Assembly (NCBI RefSeq): GCF_026230195.1
Contig: NZ_CP036501.1
Coordinates: 2,604,001 to 2,668,000 of the forward strand
Origin: Candidatus Paraluminiphilus aquimaris
GTDB lineage: Bacteria > Pseudomonadota > Gammaproteobacteria > Pseudomonadales > Halieaceae
DNA length: 64,000 bases
Reading direction: 5' to 3'
The translations under genes were made by a program, and so were the position numbers. Positions 21,016 through 30,898 of the stretch are shown here, piece by piece. Each line of letters starts with the position of its first letter. The stretch's first letter is position 1. The notes below the pieces were generated by a model. That model worked only from the letters and a program-made list of their open reading frames with translations. It searched no databases and was not told the DNA's origin.

Positions 21016-22163
21016 GCGGACTTCCTCCTAGCTTGCGCATGTTGAGGCCGATGGGGGCGACTGCGCTCGAGCTTGAGTAATACACCTACCATCATGCAGC
21101 TGACGAATAAGCTGTTACCGCCGTAACTAATGAACGGAAGCGTAAGGCCTTTGGTCGGAAGCAAGCCGGAACTGACGCCCATATTGACGAAGGCCTGCCC
21201 TGCAAAGATGAGTGCAAAACCAAAGCAGACATAGGATTCGAACTCGCGTTTCTCCTCGAGAAAGCGGTAGCCGATGTATACAATTCGACCCACAAATGCG
21301 GCGAAGAGCACAACGACCGCAACAGCACCGACTAATCCCGTCTCTTCCGCCCAGATTGAAAAGACAAAGTCGGTGTGGGCCTCGGGAAGGTAAAACAACT
21401 TCTGAATACTGTTACCCAAGCCCACGCCAAACCACTCGCCACGCCCATAGGCGATCAACGACTGAATGAGTTGGAAACCGCTACCGAAGGGATCACTCCA
21501 AGGGTCCTGATACGCCATCAAACGCTTCATTCGGTAGGGTGCCATCAAAATCATTCCCACCAGGATAGCGAGGGCCGCAGAGACCAGCCCTAAGACGTTG
21601 ATTAATCGAGCGCCTGCCATAAATAGCATGCCAAAAGCGGTTCCTAGCAGGATCACCGTGGCACCGAAATCAGGCTCCATCAGGAGTAAGCCGGCAAAAA
21701 TCACTAGCACCGCTATCGGCTTTAAGAGGCCCCGAAGGACCGTGCGAAGCTCATTGCCATGGCGCACCATATAGCCCGAAAGCCACAGGACTACCGCGAA
21801 TTTTGCGAACTCCGAGGGCTGGAACGTCAGTGGCCCAAGAGGAATCCAGCGCTGACTACCGTTTACAATACGCCCGACGCCCGGCACCAAAACAACCACG
21901 AGTAAGGCCAATGCCAGCATTAAGAACCAGGGCGAGGTTTGATGCCAAATGGAAACAGGAATGAAGTACGCGACAACGCCCAGGGTGAGGCCGATACCCA
22001 AGTACATAAGATGTCGCGTCGCGTGATGCCACTCGTCACCGAACTTTGCTTCCGACAGACTGATGGACGCAGAGGAGATGGCAATAAGTCCGATGGAAAT
22101 TAGGGTCAACGTCAATACGAAGAGGGTGGCTCCAGCGTAGTTTTCACGAGGCAAGGTCGCCAT
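21012..22163 (-). CDS. ftsW: Septal peptidoglycan glycosyltransferase FtsW (SEDS family)
   Basis: Polytopic SEDS protein that polymerises lipid II with FtsI at the septum. The 383 residues have about ten membrane segments. The conserved PEAHTDFVFSIWAEETGL segment contains the Asp associated with catalysis, and LPFISYGGNSL is the classic C-terminal SEDS motif. The ATG overlaps the murD stop by one base, with AGGAGGTG upstream. Confidence 0.96.
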   Translation of the reverse strand: MATLPRENYAGATLFVLTLTLISIGLIAISSASISLSEAKFGDEWHHATRHLMYLGIGLTLGVVAYFIPVSIWHQTSPWFLMLALALLVVVLVPGVGRIVNGSQRWIPLGPLTFQPSEFAKFAVVLWLSGYMVRHGNELRTVLRGLLKPIAVLVIFAGLLLMEPDFGATVILLGTAFGMLFMAGARLINVLGLVSAALAILVGMILMAPYRMKRLMAYQDPWSDPFGSGFQLIQSLIAYGRGEWFGVGLGNSIQKLFYLPEAHTDFVFSIWAEETGLVGAVAVVVLFAAFVGRIVYIGYRFLEEKREFESYVCFGFALIFAGQAFVNMGVSSGLLPTKGLTLPFISYGGNSLFVSCMMVGVLLKLERSRPHRPQHAQARRKSA

Positions 22164-23518
22164 TAGGACACCTCCTCGACAGCCTGCACAGCGACCGTAA
22201 AGGCCTCACCGCGCTCTCGATAATCTCGGTACATATCCAGGCTCGCACACGCGGGTGACAGCAACACAGTGTCACCGGGCTGTGCCAACTGGGTTGCGGC
22301 CCGAACGGCGGCCTCCATGCTGTCAGAAAACGAGCGGGACGCCGCTTGCTCAAGCACATCGTCGATCGCCGCTGCATCGCGCCCAATCAACACCGTGTGT
22401 TTTACAAAGCGCGATATCGCCTTCGTTAGGGGGGCAAAGGCCTGACCTTTACCCTCACCGCCCGCGATTAGAATAATGTTCTGACCGGCCGACAGTCCTT
22501 CTAGCGCCGCAACGGTGGCGCCAACGTTAGTCCCTTTACTGTCGTTGACGAATCGAACACCGCCTTTGGCGGCGATCAACTCACAGCGGTGTGGTAGGCC
22601 TTTGAGCCTTTTCACGCCCTCAATCAACTTTTCATACGACAAGCCCATTGCATGGCAAATCGCCAGGGCCGCCAAGACGTTGTTTACATTGTGATGACCA
22701 ACCAGGGGGATATCCGACAATGGGCAAAGGGGCTGAAAACCGAAACAGATCCAAGGCGCACCCTCGTGGTCGCGCAACCCTAACTGCTGCATATCGGGCT
22801 CGTTGTCCCGCCAAAGGGTCCAAGGCACATCGCCCTTACCGACAGGCTGTGTCAGGGCATCTCGATAATTCGCTACCACGTGCTGAGCGCCCGCAAAGAT
22901 TCGGTGCTTTGCGAGGTGATACAAGGGCATCGTGTGATGGCGGTCCAGATGATCTGGCGAAAGATTGAGCACAGCAGCTACAGCGAGATTTAAGTCACCC
23001 GCCCGCTCAAGCTGGAAAGACGATAACTCGAGGACGAAGACGTCGACCTCATCGTTAAGCAGGTCGAGAGCCGGAGTTCCCAAGTTCCCACCCACCGAAA
23101 CAGTCAGACCACTCGCGGTCAGCAACTGGCCAACAAAGGTTGTCACCGAGGACTTCCCATTGGAGCCCGTAATGCCAATTACGGGGGCCTGCGCTTCGCT
23201 TACAAACAAATCGATGTCGCCGCGCACCTCAATATTAAGCGACTGGGCCAAACCAATCACCTCTGAATCCATCGCAATACCCGGTGAGACCACGAGGAGG
23301 TCCACCTGCCGGAGCACGGCCTCGCTGATCTCGCCAAAATGCGATTCGATACCCACAAGCTCACGACGTAATGTGAGATCGTCACCGACGTCAGCGCGCG
23401 TATCCATGGCGATAAACGGTATGCCCTGTGCCGCCCAGAAACGCGCAACGGAACGCCCGGTATGTCCCATACCGAGAATGCCACGTCGAATCGAACTGGA
23501 GATAAGCTCAGGCATCAT
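22163..23518 (-). CDS. murD: UDP-N-acetylmuramoylalanine--D-glutamate ligase
   Basis: Adds D-Glu to UDP-MurNAc-L-Ala. The 451 residues contain the dinucleotide-type N-terminus GILGMGHTGRSVA, the P-loop GITGSNGKSSVTT, LSPDHLDRH and NDSKGTNVGAT. Adjacent Met codons at the start (MMPEL) lie behind GAGGTAGGA, which includes the mraY stop. The product length is standard. Confidence 0.97.
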   Translation of the reverse strand: MMPELISSSIRRGILGMGHTGRSVARFWAAQGIPFIAMDTRADVGDDLTLRRELVGIESHFGEISEAVLRQVDLLVVSPGIAMDSEVIGLAQSLNIEVRGDIDLFVSEAQAPVIGITGSNGKSSVTTFVGQLLTASGLTVSVGGNLGTPALDLLNDEVDVFVLELSSFQLERAGDLNLAVAAVLNLSPDHLDRHHTMPLYHLAKHRIFAGAQHVVANYRDALTQPVGKGDVPWTLWRDNEPDMQQLGLRDHEGAPWICFGFQPLCPLSDIPLVGHHNVNNVLAALAICHAMGLSYEKLIEGVKRLKGLPHRCELIAAKGGVRFVNDSKGTNVGATVAALEGLSAGQNIILIAGGEGKGQAFAPLTKAISRFVKHTVLIGRDAAAIDDVLEQAASRSFSDSMEAAVRAATQLAQPGDTVLLSPACASLDMYRDYRERGEAFTVAVQAVEEVS

Positions 23519-23524
23519 TCATTC

Positions 23525-24607
23525 CTACCTCAACTTCAACGTCGCCAATCCGAACAGGACGAGCATCGCAGTAATGATCCAAAAACGGACAATGACACGA
23601 GGCTCAGGCCAACCGGAGAGTTCAAAGTGATGATGAATGGGCGCCATCTTAAAGACACGCTTGCCGCGTAGCTTAAAGGAGGCGACCTGAATAATGACCG
23701 ACAGCGTTTCAATGACAAACACACCGCCCATGATAAAGAGCACCAATTCCTGGCGGATAATGACCGCGACAATGCCAAGTGCCGCACCGAGTGCGAGCGC
23801 ACCTACATCGCCCATGAAGACCATCGCTGGATAGGTGTTAAACCACAAAAAGCCCAGCCCCGCCCCTGCGATGGCACCACAGAAAACGACCATCTCACCT
23901 GCACCTGCGATATAGGCAATATTGAGGTAGGCGGCAAAGTCCACACGACCGGTGACATACGCAATCATGCCTAAACCAACCGAAACCATAACGGTGGGCA
24001 AAATAGCGAGTCCGTCGAGTCCATCGGTCAAATTGACCGCATTACTCGCGCCCACAACCACTAAATAGGCCCAGGGAATAAAAAGGATCCCCATCAACAA
24101 AGCGAAGTCCTTTAAAAAGGGGAGATACAGGGTCAATTCAGGGACTTGGGTTGACGTTGCAAACAGGTAGCTAACCGCACCGAGCCCGACCACTGACTGC
24201 CAAAAATATTTCCAGCGTGCGGGTAAACCGCGGGAGTCTTTTTCAACGACCTTACGGTAGTCGTCAACCCATCCGATCGCGCCAAACAAGACCGTAGTCA
24301 ACAAAGCGACCCAGAGATACTTGCTGGATAAGTCGCCCCATAGCAACGTACCAGAGGCAATGGCTACAATGATGAGCGCGCCACCCATCGTAGGCGTTCC
24401 GGCTTTACTCAAATGGGATTGGGGACCGTCAACACGAACAGCTTGACCAATCTGCATCTCCTGAAGCCATCGAATCATTCGAGGACCCACCACAGTGGAG
24501 ATCACCAAGGCCGTCATAGCCGACAAGATACCGCGCAACGTGATGTATTGAAAAACAGAGAACGCAGATTCCCACGTCGCCAACTGTTGTGCGAGCCAAG
24601 TTAACAC
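23525..24607 (-). CDS. mraY: Phospho-MurNAc-pentapeptide transferase MraY
   Basis: Integral membrane enzyme that moves phospho-MurNAc-pentapeptide to undecaprenyl phosphate, forming lipid I. The 360 residues (E. coli 360) have about ten membrane segments with motifs [20 protein letters not shown] and the His-rich [14 protein letters not shown] loop. It starts at GTG 24605-24607 (MLTWLAQQL), overlapping the end of murF, with GGGAG eight bases upstream. Confidence 0.97.
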   Translation of the reverse strand: MLTWLAQQLATWESAFSVFQYITLRGILSAMTALVISTVVGPRMIRWLQEMQIGQAVRVDGPQSHLSKAGTPTMGGALIIVAIASGTLLWGDLSSKYLWVALLTTVLFGAIGWVDDYRKVVEKDSRGLPARWKYFWQSVVGLGAVSYLFATSTQVPELTLYLPFLKDFALLMGILFIPWAYLVVVGASNAVNLTDGLDGLAILPTVMVSVGLGMIAYVTGRVDFAAYLNIAYIAGAGEMVVFCGAIAGAGLGFLWFNTYPAMVFMGDVGALALGAALGIVAVIIRQELVLFIMGGVFVIETLSVIIQVASFKLRGKRVFKMAPIHHHFELSGWPEPRVIVRFWIITAMLVLFGLATLKLR

Positions 24608-25962
24608 TTCGCATCTCCCAAAGATGATGTCATTGAAGTCACAAACCGATCTAGCTGCATCCCGCGAGACCCTTTGACCAGAATCGTCTCGTCTTGAAGG
24701 AAGTCAGGGCAGTCAGCTAATAATTCATTGGTGTCGGAAAAATGCAGGGCTTGAACGCTACAGCTGTCTTTAATATGAGCTGACAGCTCACCTACGGCGA
24801 TAACGCGCTCGATACCCAAATTCGAGAGATGCTTGCCCACCTCGCGGTGGTAGCGAGGTCCGTCATCGCCAAGCTCCAGCATGTCGGCTAACACGGCTGT
24901 GCGCGGTGGGCGAGCCTTATTGAGTGTATCGAGTGCTGCCATTACGCTTGACGGACTTGCGTTGTAACAGTCGTTAATAAGGCGGATGCCCCTATCGAGC
25001 TGAATGGTATTCCCTCTCCCCTCTACCGGCGATAAGGCCTCGATACCCTGAGCAATGACGTCTGGGTCGATGTCTAGCGCGGCAGCGGCTGCCATAGCAG
25101 CAAGTGCATTAGTCACACCCGCCTTTCCCGGAATCGAGAGGCGCAAAGCAACGCGGGTACCCAACATATCGACCGTGATATCCGATCCATCCAGCCCGTG
25201 ATCTACCGTGTCTAGAAGTCGAACATCCGCCGAGCTGTCTTCACCAAACGCGATAATCTTTGCCGGCGCAGCGCGCTTTCGCCAAGAAGCGTAGTGCAAC
25301 TGATCTGCATTCAGTACCGCGGTATCAGCCTCAGTGAGATTGTCTAGAATCTCGCCTTTCGTCTCGACAATCGTATCCAAACTGCCGAAACGACCCACAT
25401 GAGCCTCAAGTGCATTGAGAAGCACCGCGATCTGCGGCGCGGCCATCGACTTTAAGTAAGCAATGTCACCTTTTCGCGATGCACCCATTTCAACGACTGC
25501 AAACTCGGGATTCTCTGAAAGCCTTGCCAGGGTCAAAGGAACACCAAGCTCGTTATTCTGGTTGCCCGAGGTCGCAACCGTTGAGCCCGCACCAGAGCAA
25601 ATAGACTCAAGGAACGACTTTGCGGTGGTCTTGCCGGCGCTGCCGGTGATCCCAATCACTACGCCACCAAAGTCCGCTCTCATCAGACGGCCAAAGCTCG
25701 CGCACACCTGATTTGAATCGGCTATTTGAATAGAGGGCACAGGGGTGTCGATCGGTCGCGCGCAGGCAACAGCGACCGCGCCATTTGCTAACGCACTTTC
25801 AATGAAGTCATGCCCATCGACTCGGTCTCCAACAATCGCAACGAAAAGGTCTCCCGGCTTCACTGCACGGCTGTCGATCGCAAGGCCTCTTAAGACTGCA
25901 TCCCCATTTTGGCAGTCAACACCGAGACTCTTGGCTAAATGAGAGAGATGAAGGTCACGCAT
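24601..25962 (-). CDS. murF: UDP-MurNAc-tripeptide--D-alanyl-D-alanine ligase
   Basis: Adds D-Ala-D-Ala to complete the UDP-MurNAc-pentapeptide. From ATG 25960-25962 ([15 protein letters not shown]) it has 453 residues. The P-loop [20 protein letters not shown] and [11 protein letters not shown] are family motifs. The open frame extends 66 residues upstream, but that stretch overlaps murE in another frame and has no Mur-like sequence. GAGGTG precedes the chosen start inside murE's last codons. Confidence 0.95.
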   Translation of the reverse strand: MRDLHLSHLAKSLGVDCQNGDAVLRGLAIDSRAVKPGDLFVAIVGDRVDGHDFIESALANGAVAVACARPIDTPVPSIQIADSNQVCASFGRLMRADFGGVVIGITGSAGKTTAKSFLESICSGAGSTVATSGNQNNELGVPLTLARLSENPEFAVVEMGASRKGDIAYLKSMAAPQIAVLLNALEAHVGRFGSLDTIVETKGEILDNLTEADTAVLNADQLHYASWRKRAAPAKIIAFGEDSSADVRLLDTVDHGLDGSDITVDMLGTRVALRLSIPGKAGVTNALAAMAAAAALDIDPDVIAQGIEALSPVEGRGNTIQLDRGIRLINDCYNASPSSVMAALDTLNKARPPRTAVLADMLELGDDGPRYHREVGKHLSNLGIERVIAVGELSAHIKDSCSVQALHFSDTNELLADCPDFLQDETILVKGSRGMQLDRFVTSMTSSLGDAKC

Positions 25963-27418
25963 AGGCCACCTCACGTTCTCGCAGAGCCTGCGCCGCGCAG
26001 TCGACATCAGAAAAATCGAGCTTCTTGTCCCCAACCAACTGATAGCTCTCATGTCCTTTACCAGCGACGAGCACCGTGTCTCCCGGTTGCGCGTTGAGGA
26101 CCGCATACCGAATGGCCTCACTTCGATCGAGCTCAACACGACATGCGGACGTGCCGACACCCCGCAGTATGTCGTTGGCTATGGCATCGGGCGCCTCAGA
26201 TCTGGGGTTGTCATTGGTGACGATGAGCTGATCCGCCAATGACGTTGCGATTTTCCCCATCTCAGAGCGCTTACCTACATCACGATCACCACCACAACCA
26301 AATACGACCCAAAGCATGCCTGCGCACGATGGCTTTAGCGCCCCGAGCGCACTGGCGAGCGCATCAGGGGTGTGGGCGTAGTCAACGACGACCCGAAGAT
26401 CACCACCACCTTTGACCTCTTGCATCCGACCATCAACAGGTAGCAGATGCTCCGCTGCATTCGCCACTTGCGTGAAAGCGAATCCAAGACCGGTAACAGC
26501 AATGACAGCGACCGCAACATTGAATGCATTAAACCGACCATGGAGCGCCGAATCGATCTGTGCGGTGCCGTAGGGAGAATGAATCTGAAACCGCAAACCT
26601 GTCGGTGTCTCGTCGAGCACTTTGACATAAACGTCGCCGCTGGCATTCACCAGCGACACCCCAAGCGCCGGATTTGCAGAAGCCTCTCGTGCGCCCTGGG
26701 TTGAAGGATCATCCGCGTTGTAAATCACACGATCTGGAGTGAAATCAGTAAAGAGGCGGAGCTTTGCCTGTCGATAACTGTCGAGATTACCGTGATAATC
26801 GAGGTGGTCTCGGGTCAAATTACTAAAGACCGCTGTATGAACAGTCAGGCCATCCATTCGGCTTTGCTCTAGCGCATGACTCGACGCCTCTAGCGCTACG
26901 AACCGGACACCCTGATCCACCCAATCAGCGAGCTGTCTATTGAGTGAGATTACATCTGGCGTTGTATTCTGACTCTCTACAGCCTCGCCCGAGCGAAGGC
27001 GCGCACCCAGCGTCCCAATCGTGCCAGCCGACTCCCCAAGAAGGCGAAGTAACTGTCCTATGTAGTCGCTGATACTGGTTTTTCCATTCGTACCTGTTAC
27101 GGCCAGTAGCGCCAACTGGGCTGAAGGATTGGCGTAAAAGCGCTTTGCTAACTCACCAAGATGCGATTTTAGATCGGGCACCGTCACCACACGGGGTCCG
27201 AGGTCAACTGCCTCAAACGGCTCTGCGAGGACCACGGCAGCGCCTCTCTCGAGTGCATCGGGAATAAATCGCCGCCCGTCAGTTTGAGCGCCCTGGATGG
27301 CAATAAAACCCGCACCATTAGTAACTTGACGACTATCCAGTGTGATATCGCATATAGGCGCTGCCGCCAACGAGGACGGGATATCCGCCAATCCACAAGC
27401 CAGCTCAGATAGTGACAT
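25955..27418 (-). CDS. murE: UDP-MurNAc-tripeptide synthetase (meso-diaminopimelate adding)
   Basis: Adds the third stem residue. The DNPR motif (VTNDNPRSEAP) that recognises meso-diaminopimelate marks it as the Gram-negative type. The 487 residues include the P-loop VTGTNGKTSISD, FSNLTRDHLDYHG and VDYAHTPDALAS. I start at ATG 27416-27418 (MSLSELACG), one base after the ftsI stop. GTG 27425-27427 is an alternative, three codons longer, that sits better relative to GGAGGTGG. The choice is uncertain by those three residues. Confidence 0.93.
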   Translation of the reverse strand: MSLSELACGLADIPSSLAAAPICDITLDSRQVTNGAGFIAIQGAQTDGRRFIPDALERGAAVVLAEPFEAVDLGPRVVTVPDLKSHLGELAKRFYANPSAQLALLAVTGTNGKTSISDYIGQLLRLLGESAGTIGTLGARLRSGEAVESQNTTPDVISLNRQLADWVDQGVRFVALEASSHALEQSRMDGLTVHTAVFSNLTRDHLDYHGNLDSYRQAKLRLFTDFTPDRVIYNADDPSTQGAREASANPALGVSLVNASGDVYVKVLDETPTGLRFQIHSPYGTAQIDSALHGRFNAFNVAVAVIAVTGLGFAFTQVANAAEHLLPVDGRMQEVKGGGDLRVVVDYAHTPDALASALGALKPSCAGMLWVVFGCGGDRDVGKRSEMGKIATSLADQLIVTNDNPRSEAPDAIANDILRGVGTSACRVELDRSEAIRYAVLNAQPGDTVLVAGKGHESYQLVGDKKLDFSDVDCAAQALREREVAYA

Positions 27419-27419
27419 G

Positions 27420-29159
27420 CTAGGCACCCGCACCACCTCCTGTACTCGCGAATAACGGCAAATTAGCGTCGTCCTGCGTTGTATCCGGGACCGCATTTCG
27501 GATACGGAGAACTTCCTGTGTTATGCGAGAGTAAACGGGCGCCGCGGCCGCGCCACCGCCATAGACATCACCTTCAGGTTCATCAATGACAACAACGGTT
27601 ACGTAACGAGGCGACTCAATCGGCGATACGCCGGCGAATAAAGCGACGTAGCGATCATCAAGATACCCAGCACTTCCCACCTTGTGAACGGTTCCGGTCT
27701 TACCGCCTACATTGAAGCCGGGGACACTGGCCCGCTTGGCCGTACCCTCTTCACCCGTTACCCGATGAAGCACAGTGATGACCTTGCTCGCAATGTCGGG
27801 CGAGATCACCTGCTGCCCGGAAGAATGGGTGTCGTCAGTTGCGAGTAACGTGAGCGGAACAAGCCGACCTTCGTTTGCAAAGACGCTGTAAGCGTGTGCA
27901 AGCTGGAGCGGCGTTACCAATAAACCGTAGCCAAATGCAGGCGTCACCTGGTCAATTTCGCTCCAAAAGTCGTGATCAGGTAAGCGGCCCGATCGCTCAC
28001 CGGGAAATTCTGCGCCGGTGACCTGCCCCAGACCCAATCGCTGAAACACATCAATGATGCTCTCGTGACCGATAGTCTGCGCCATCTTTGTCACACCCAC
28101 CTGACTCGATTTTTCGATAACGCGGGATACCGTAATAGCACCATAATTGCGGGGATCTGGAAGCACTTTACCGCCCACCTTGATACGGCCGGGCGACGTA
28201 TCGATAACCGTATCGATATCAAATTCACCGCTTTCCAGCGCCGCAACCAGCGTCAGCGGCTTCACAGTTGAGCCCGGCTCATAAACGTCGGTAACAACGC
28301 GATTTCGCATTGCTGCGAGGTTCAACTGACCTCGTTTATTCGGATTGAATGAAGGTAAGTTGGTCATCGCCAGAATTTCGCCCGTGCGAGCGTCGAGCGT
28401 GACCGCTGAGGCGGCTGCCGCTCCTGTTTCCTTCATTGCACGATGCAGCTCTCGATGCTGAGCGTGTTGCAATCGCAGATCTATACTGAGTTGTAGACTT
28501 TCTCCGTCAGCCGCCTCCCTTACAACGCCGATGTCTCGGATAGCATCGCCATGCAGATCTTTTATGAAACGCTTCTTACCCGGGGCCCCCTGGAGGCTCT
28601 CGTCAAACCGCATCTCCAACCCAGATGCGCCCTCGCCGTCGATATTTGTCGTACCCACTAACTGAGAGACAACCTCTCCTGCGGGGTAAAACCGTCGATA
28701 TTCGCGCTGTCCGTAAATTCCAGGGATACCCGATGACAGTACGGTGCGCGCAACGGTCGGCGTTTGGTGCCGAGACAGATACATGAACTGCTTCTTTCGG
28801 TAGCGCTCGAGTTTTGCCAAAAAACTATCGACCGGAAGGTTTAGCAACTGAGCGAGCTGGGATTCCTTTCCGCTACCGATGAGCTGTTGCGGGTTCGCCC
28901 ATAGGGTTACAACAGGGGTGGAAACGGCAAGTGGTGCGCCTCGGCGATCAGTAATGAGTCCGCGATAGGCGGGAATCTCAGCCGATCGGACGGCGCGCAA
29001 ATCACCCTGGCGCTTTAAAAAATCATTACCGTACTGGCTCGCCCCAACCTGAAGCTGAACAAGTCGAAAAATCAACATGCCAAAAAGGCCTGTGAGCAGT
29101 GCTGTGACGAAGAGGATTCGCCACCGATAGCTAAATGGCGTGGCTGGCGCGGCGCTCAC
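27420..29159 (-). CDS. ftsI: Septal peptidoglycan transpeptidase FtsI (PBP3)
   Basis: Class B penicillin-binding protein that cross-links septal peptidoglycan with FtsW. The 579 residues have an N-terminal membrane anchor (about 13-33), a pedestal domain and a transpeptidase domain with active-site Ser297 in S297-T-V-K300 and the KTGT motif (487-490). The middle motif reads SSQ (351-353), where E. coli and Pseudomonas have SSN; see findings. The ATG overlaps the ftsL stop (ATGA). Confidence 0.96.
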   Translation of the reverse strand: MSAAPATPFSYRWRILFVTALLTGLFGMLIFRLVQLQVGASQYGNDFLKRQGDLRAVRSAEIPAYRGLITDRRGAPLAVSTPVVTLWANPQQLIGSGKESQLAQLLNLPVDSFLAKLERYRKKQFMYLSRHQTPTVARTVLSSGIPGIYGQREYRRFYPAGEVVSQLVGTTNIDGEGASGLEMRFDESLQGAPGKKRFIKDLHGDAIRDIGVVREAADGESLQLSIDLRLQHAQHRELHRAMKETGAAAASAVTLDARTGEILAMTNLPSFNPNKRGQLNLAAMRNRVVTDVYEPGSTVKPLTLVAALESGEFDIDTVIDTSPGRIKVGGKVLPDPRNYGAITVSRVIEKSSQVGVTKMAQTIGHESIIDVFQRLGLGQVTGAEFPGERSGRLPDHDFWSEIDQVTPAFGYGLLVTPLQLAHAYSVFANEGRLVPLTLLATDDTHSSGQQVISPDIASKVITVLHRVTGEEGTAKRASVPGFNVGGKTGTVHKVGSAGYLDDRYVALFAGVSPIESPRYVTVVVIDEPEGDVYGGGAAAAPVYSRITQEVLRIRNAVPDTTQDDANLPLFASTGGGAGA

Positions 29160-29437
29160 TCTGCAACCACCTTTATCGCACCCGTATCGGGCGGTGTCAT
29201 CGAGAGCTCAGTCTCTGAGAGTTCACTGATTCGGTGCGGCGCGCTGAGCGTTGAATACTCAAGAACCAGCCGACTGTAGTTTTCTTGCAGCAGCCATCGC
29301 TCACTCTCAAGCCCTTGAAGCTCGGCGAAGAGCAAACGCGTTTGGTGTGTTTCACTTACCACCATCAAGGCGCTACCAAGGCAGAGCCCGAACACCACGG
29401 GCAAGGCGAAACGAGAAGCAAGGAGACCGGCAATCAC
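29156..29437 (-). CDS. ftsL: Cell division protein FtsL
   Basis: Small bitopic protein that forms the FtsQLB complex and helps activate FtsWI. The 93 residues comprise a short N-terminus, one membrane segment (about 3-26) and a periplasmic coiled-coil stretch (about 30-70). Sequence similarity is weak, as usual for the family, but size, topology and position between rsmH and ftsI are decisive. The start is GTG, overlapping the rsmH stop (TAGTG), with GGAG eight bases upstream. Confidence 0.92.
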   Translation of the reverse strand: MIAGLLASRFALPVVFGLCLGSALMVVSETHQTRLLFAELQGLESERWLLQENYSRLVLEYSTLSAPHRISELSETELSMTPPDTGAIKVVAE

Positions 29438-30351
29438 TATCGTCGCTCCGCAATGCGCATGACAGCTGATCGAGATCGAGGGTTTCTAGCGATCTCTTCA
29501 TTGCTGGGCTTCATCGCCTTACCGACCAAATTCAGCGTTTTTCCTGCATCGCTGTCAACCACAGGTACGTGACGAGGCAGCTGAATGCCTCTCGCCTGAT
29601 CCCGCATAAATCGTTTCACAATGCGATCCTCAAGCGAGTGAAAACTAATCACTACTAGCCGACCGCCAACGACCAGCTTATCGACCATGCACTCAAGCGC
29701 GAGCTCCAGGTCCTCGAGCTCTCGATTAATGAAAATGCGAATCGCCTGAAAGGCGCGCGTTGCAGGATGCTTATGTGGCTCCCATTTAGGGTTCGCCTCA
29801 GCAATGATATTGGCGAGCTGACGTGTGCCCGTAATCGGGGTCTCTGCCCTTGCCTTCACGATGGCCGCCGCCATGCGCTTTCCAAAGCGCTCCTCACCGT
29901 AGGTTTTAATAACGTCTGCAATGTCCTGCTCAGGGGCAGACGCCAGCCATTGTGCAGCAGTCATTCCTGTGCGCGTATCCATTCGCATATCAAGCGGCCC
30001 ATCACCACTAAAGCCAAAGCCCCGTTGTGCGTCATCCAATTGCGGTGAAGAGACACCCAGATCAAGCAAAATTCCGTCTAGCGAGTTATCCGTCACGATA
30101 CGAGAGATATCAGCGAAGCTGCCTGGCTCGAACTGAAACCTCGGATCGTTAGCCAGCGACAGTGCGGACGCCTCAGCAGCCGGATCCTTATCCACTGCAA
30201 TAAGCTTTCCGCTGGGCGATAGGCGAGACAATATTTCCCTCGAGTGACCACCTCGTCCAAACGTACCATCGAGGTAAGAGCCGTCGGCCCGCACCGACAA
30301 AGCGGAGACAGACTCCGCTAAAAGTACCGACACATGCTCTGCCTGCGTCAA
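29437..30351 (-). CDS. rsmH: 16S rRNA m4C1402 methyltransferase RsmH
   Basis: SAM-dependent N4-methylation of C1402 in the ribosomal P site. The 304 residues contain the SAM motif DGTFGRGGHSREIL, DGILLDLGVSSPQLDDA and RGFGFSGDGPLDMRMD. The best start is TTG 30349-30351, overlapping the mraZ stop as TTGA; GTG 30331-30333 would remove residues just before the HVSVLL strand. No in-frame ATG fits the family N-terminus. It is the second gene of the dcw cluster. Confidence 0.94.
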   Translation of the reverse strand: MTQAEHVSVLLAESVSALSVRADGSYLDGTFGRGGHSREILSRLSPSGKLIAVDKDPAAEASALSLANDPRFQFEPGSFADISRIVTDNSLDGILLDLGVSSPQLDDAQRGFGFSGDGPLDMRMDTRTGMTAAQWLASAPEQDIADVIKTYGEERFGKRMAAAIVKARAETPITGTRQLANIIAEANPKWEPHKHPATRAFQAIRIFINRELEDLELALECMVDKLVVGGRLVVISFHSLEDRIVKRFMRDQARGIQLPRHVPVVDSDAGKTLNLVGKAMKPSNEEIARNPRSRSAVMRIAERR

Positions 30352-30797
30352 AGCTTCAGCCCCATTAATTCATCGGGCAAGTCGCCGCCATCAGCAGCCA
30401 GTGCGGCCTCGCACTCCGCATCCCAAAGCGTCTCAGACCACAACTCCAGCTTGTTACCCTGCCCCACCAAGACAACACGTTTTTCTAGTTGCGCATATTC
30501 TCGCAGCGCACCGGGAAGCAACACGCGGCCATTGGAATCAAGGTCGAGGTCGCTTGCATAGCCCAAAACCAATCGCTGAAACCGACGGACCGCCGGATTT
30601 AATGTAGGAAGATCCTGAACGTCACGCTCTATGCGCTCCCATTCTTTGAGTGGATACATCACTAGACAGGAAGACTGGGTATCAATCGTAACAACCAAAG
30701 AGCCCGCACTGATATCGAGGAGCGACTCGCGCTGACGGGCAGGGACAGATAGCCGCCCTTTCGCATCCAGATTGATGTGCTGTACTCCCCTGAACAC
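30348..30797 (-). CDS. mraZ: Transcriptional regulator MraZ
   Basis: AbrB-fold DNA-binding protein that represses the dcw cluster. The 149 residues have two MraZ repeats, each with a DxxGR-type motif: NLDAKGRLSVPAR (about 9-21) and DLDSNGRVLLPGALRE. I chose GTG 30795-30797 (MFRGVQHINLD), which gives the family N-terminus with GGGGAG six bases upstream; another GTG lies one codon earlier. Phased GTGGG repeats just upstream are the expected operator. Confidence 0.95.
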   Translation of the reverse strand: MFRGVQHINLDAKGRLSVPARQRESLLDISAGSLVVTIDTQSSCLVMYPLKEWERIERDVQDLPTLNPAVRRFQRLVLGYASDLDLDSNGRVLLPGALREYAQLEKRVVLVGQGNKLELWSETLWDAECEAALAADGGDLPDELMGLKL

Positions 30798-30831
30798 CAC
30801 AAACTCCCCATGTCGCCTCTAAAAAAGCAGG

Positions 30832-30871
30832 TGAATTCCCCAATTACCCACTTTTTCCCACTAATCACCAC
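30832..30871 (-). promoter_or_regulatory. MraZ operator: phased 10-bp repeats
   Basis: On the minus strand four consecutive 10-bp units read GTGGTGATTA, GTGGGAAAAA, GTGGGTAATT and GGGGAATTCA. E. coli MraZ binds TGGG-N5-type repeats at the same place. One unit overlaps the -10 element and the rest follow the predicted start of transcription, so binding should repress the cluster. Confidence 0.75.
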
Positions 30872-30898
30872 TGTAGCAACGCAATCTGGATGGGTCAA
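30870..30898 (-). promoter_or_regulatory. Sigma-70 promoter of the dcw cluster
   Basis: On the minus strand TTGACC (30893-30898), a 17-bp spacer and TACAGT (30870-30875). Transcription would begin near 30863, within the MraZ repeats. The 200 bases between this promoter and the rnpB terminator contain no gene that I can see. Confidence 0.65.

Noticed and set aside
22965-23630. 221-residue plus-strand open frame
   Set aside because: Antisense to murD and the end of mraY; composition is Ser/Thr/Arg-rich, typical of a shadow frame.
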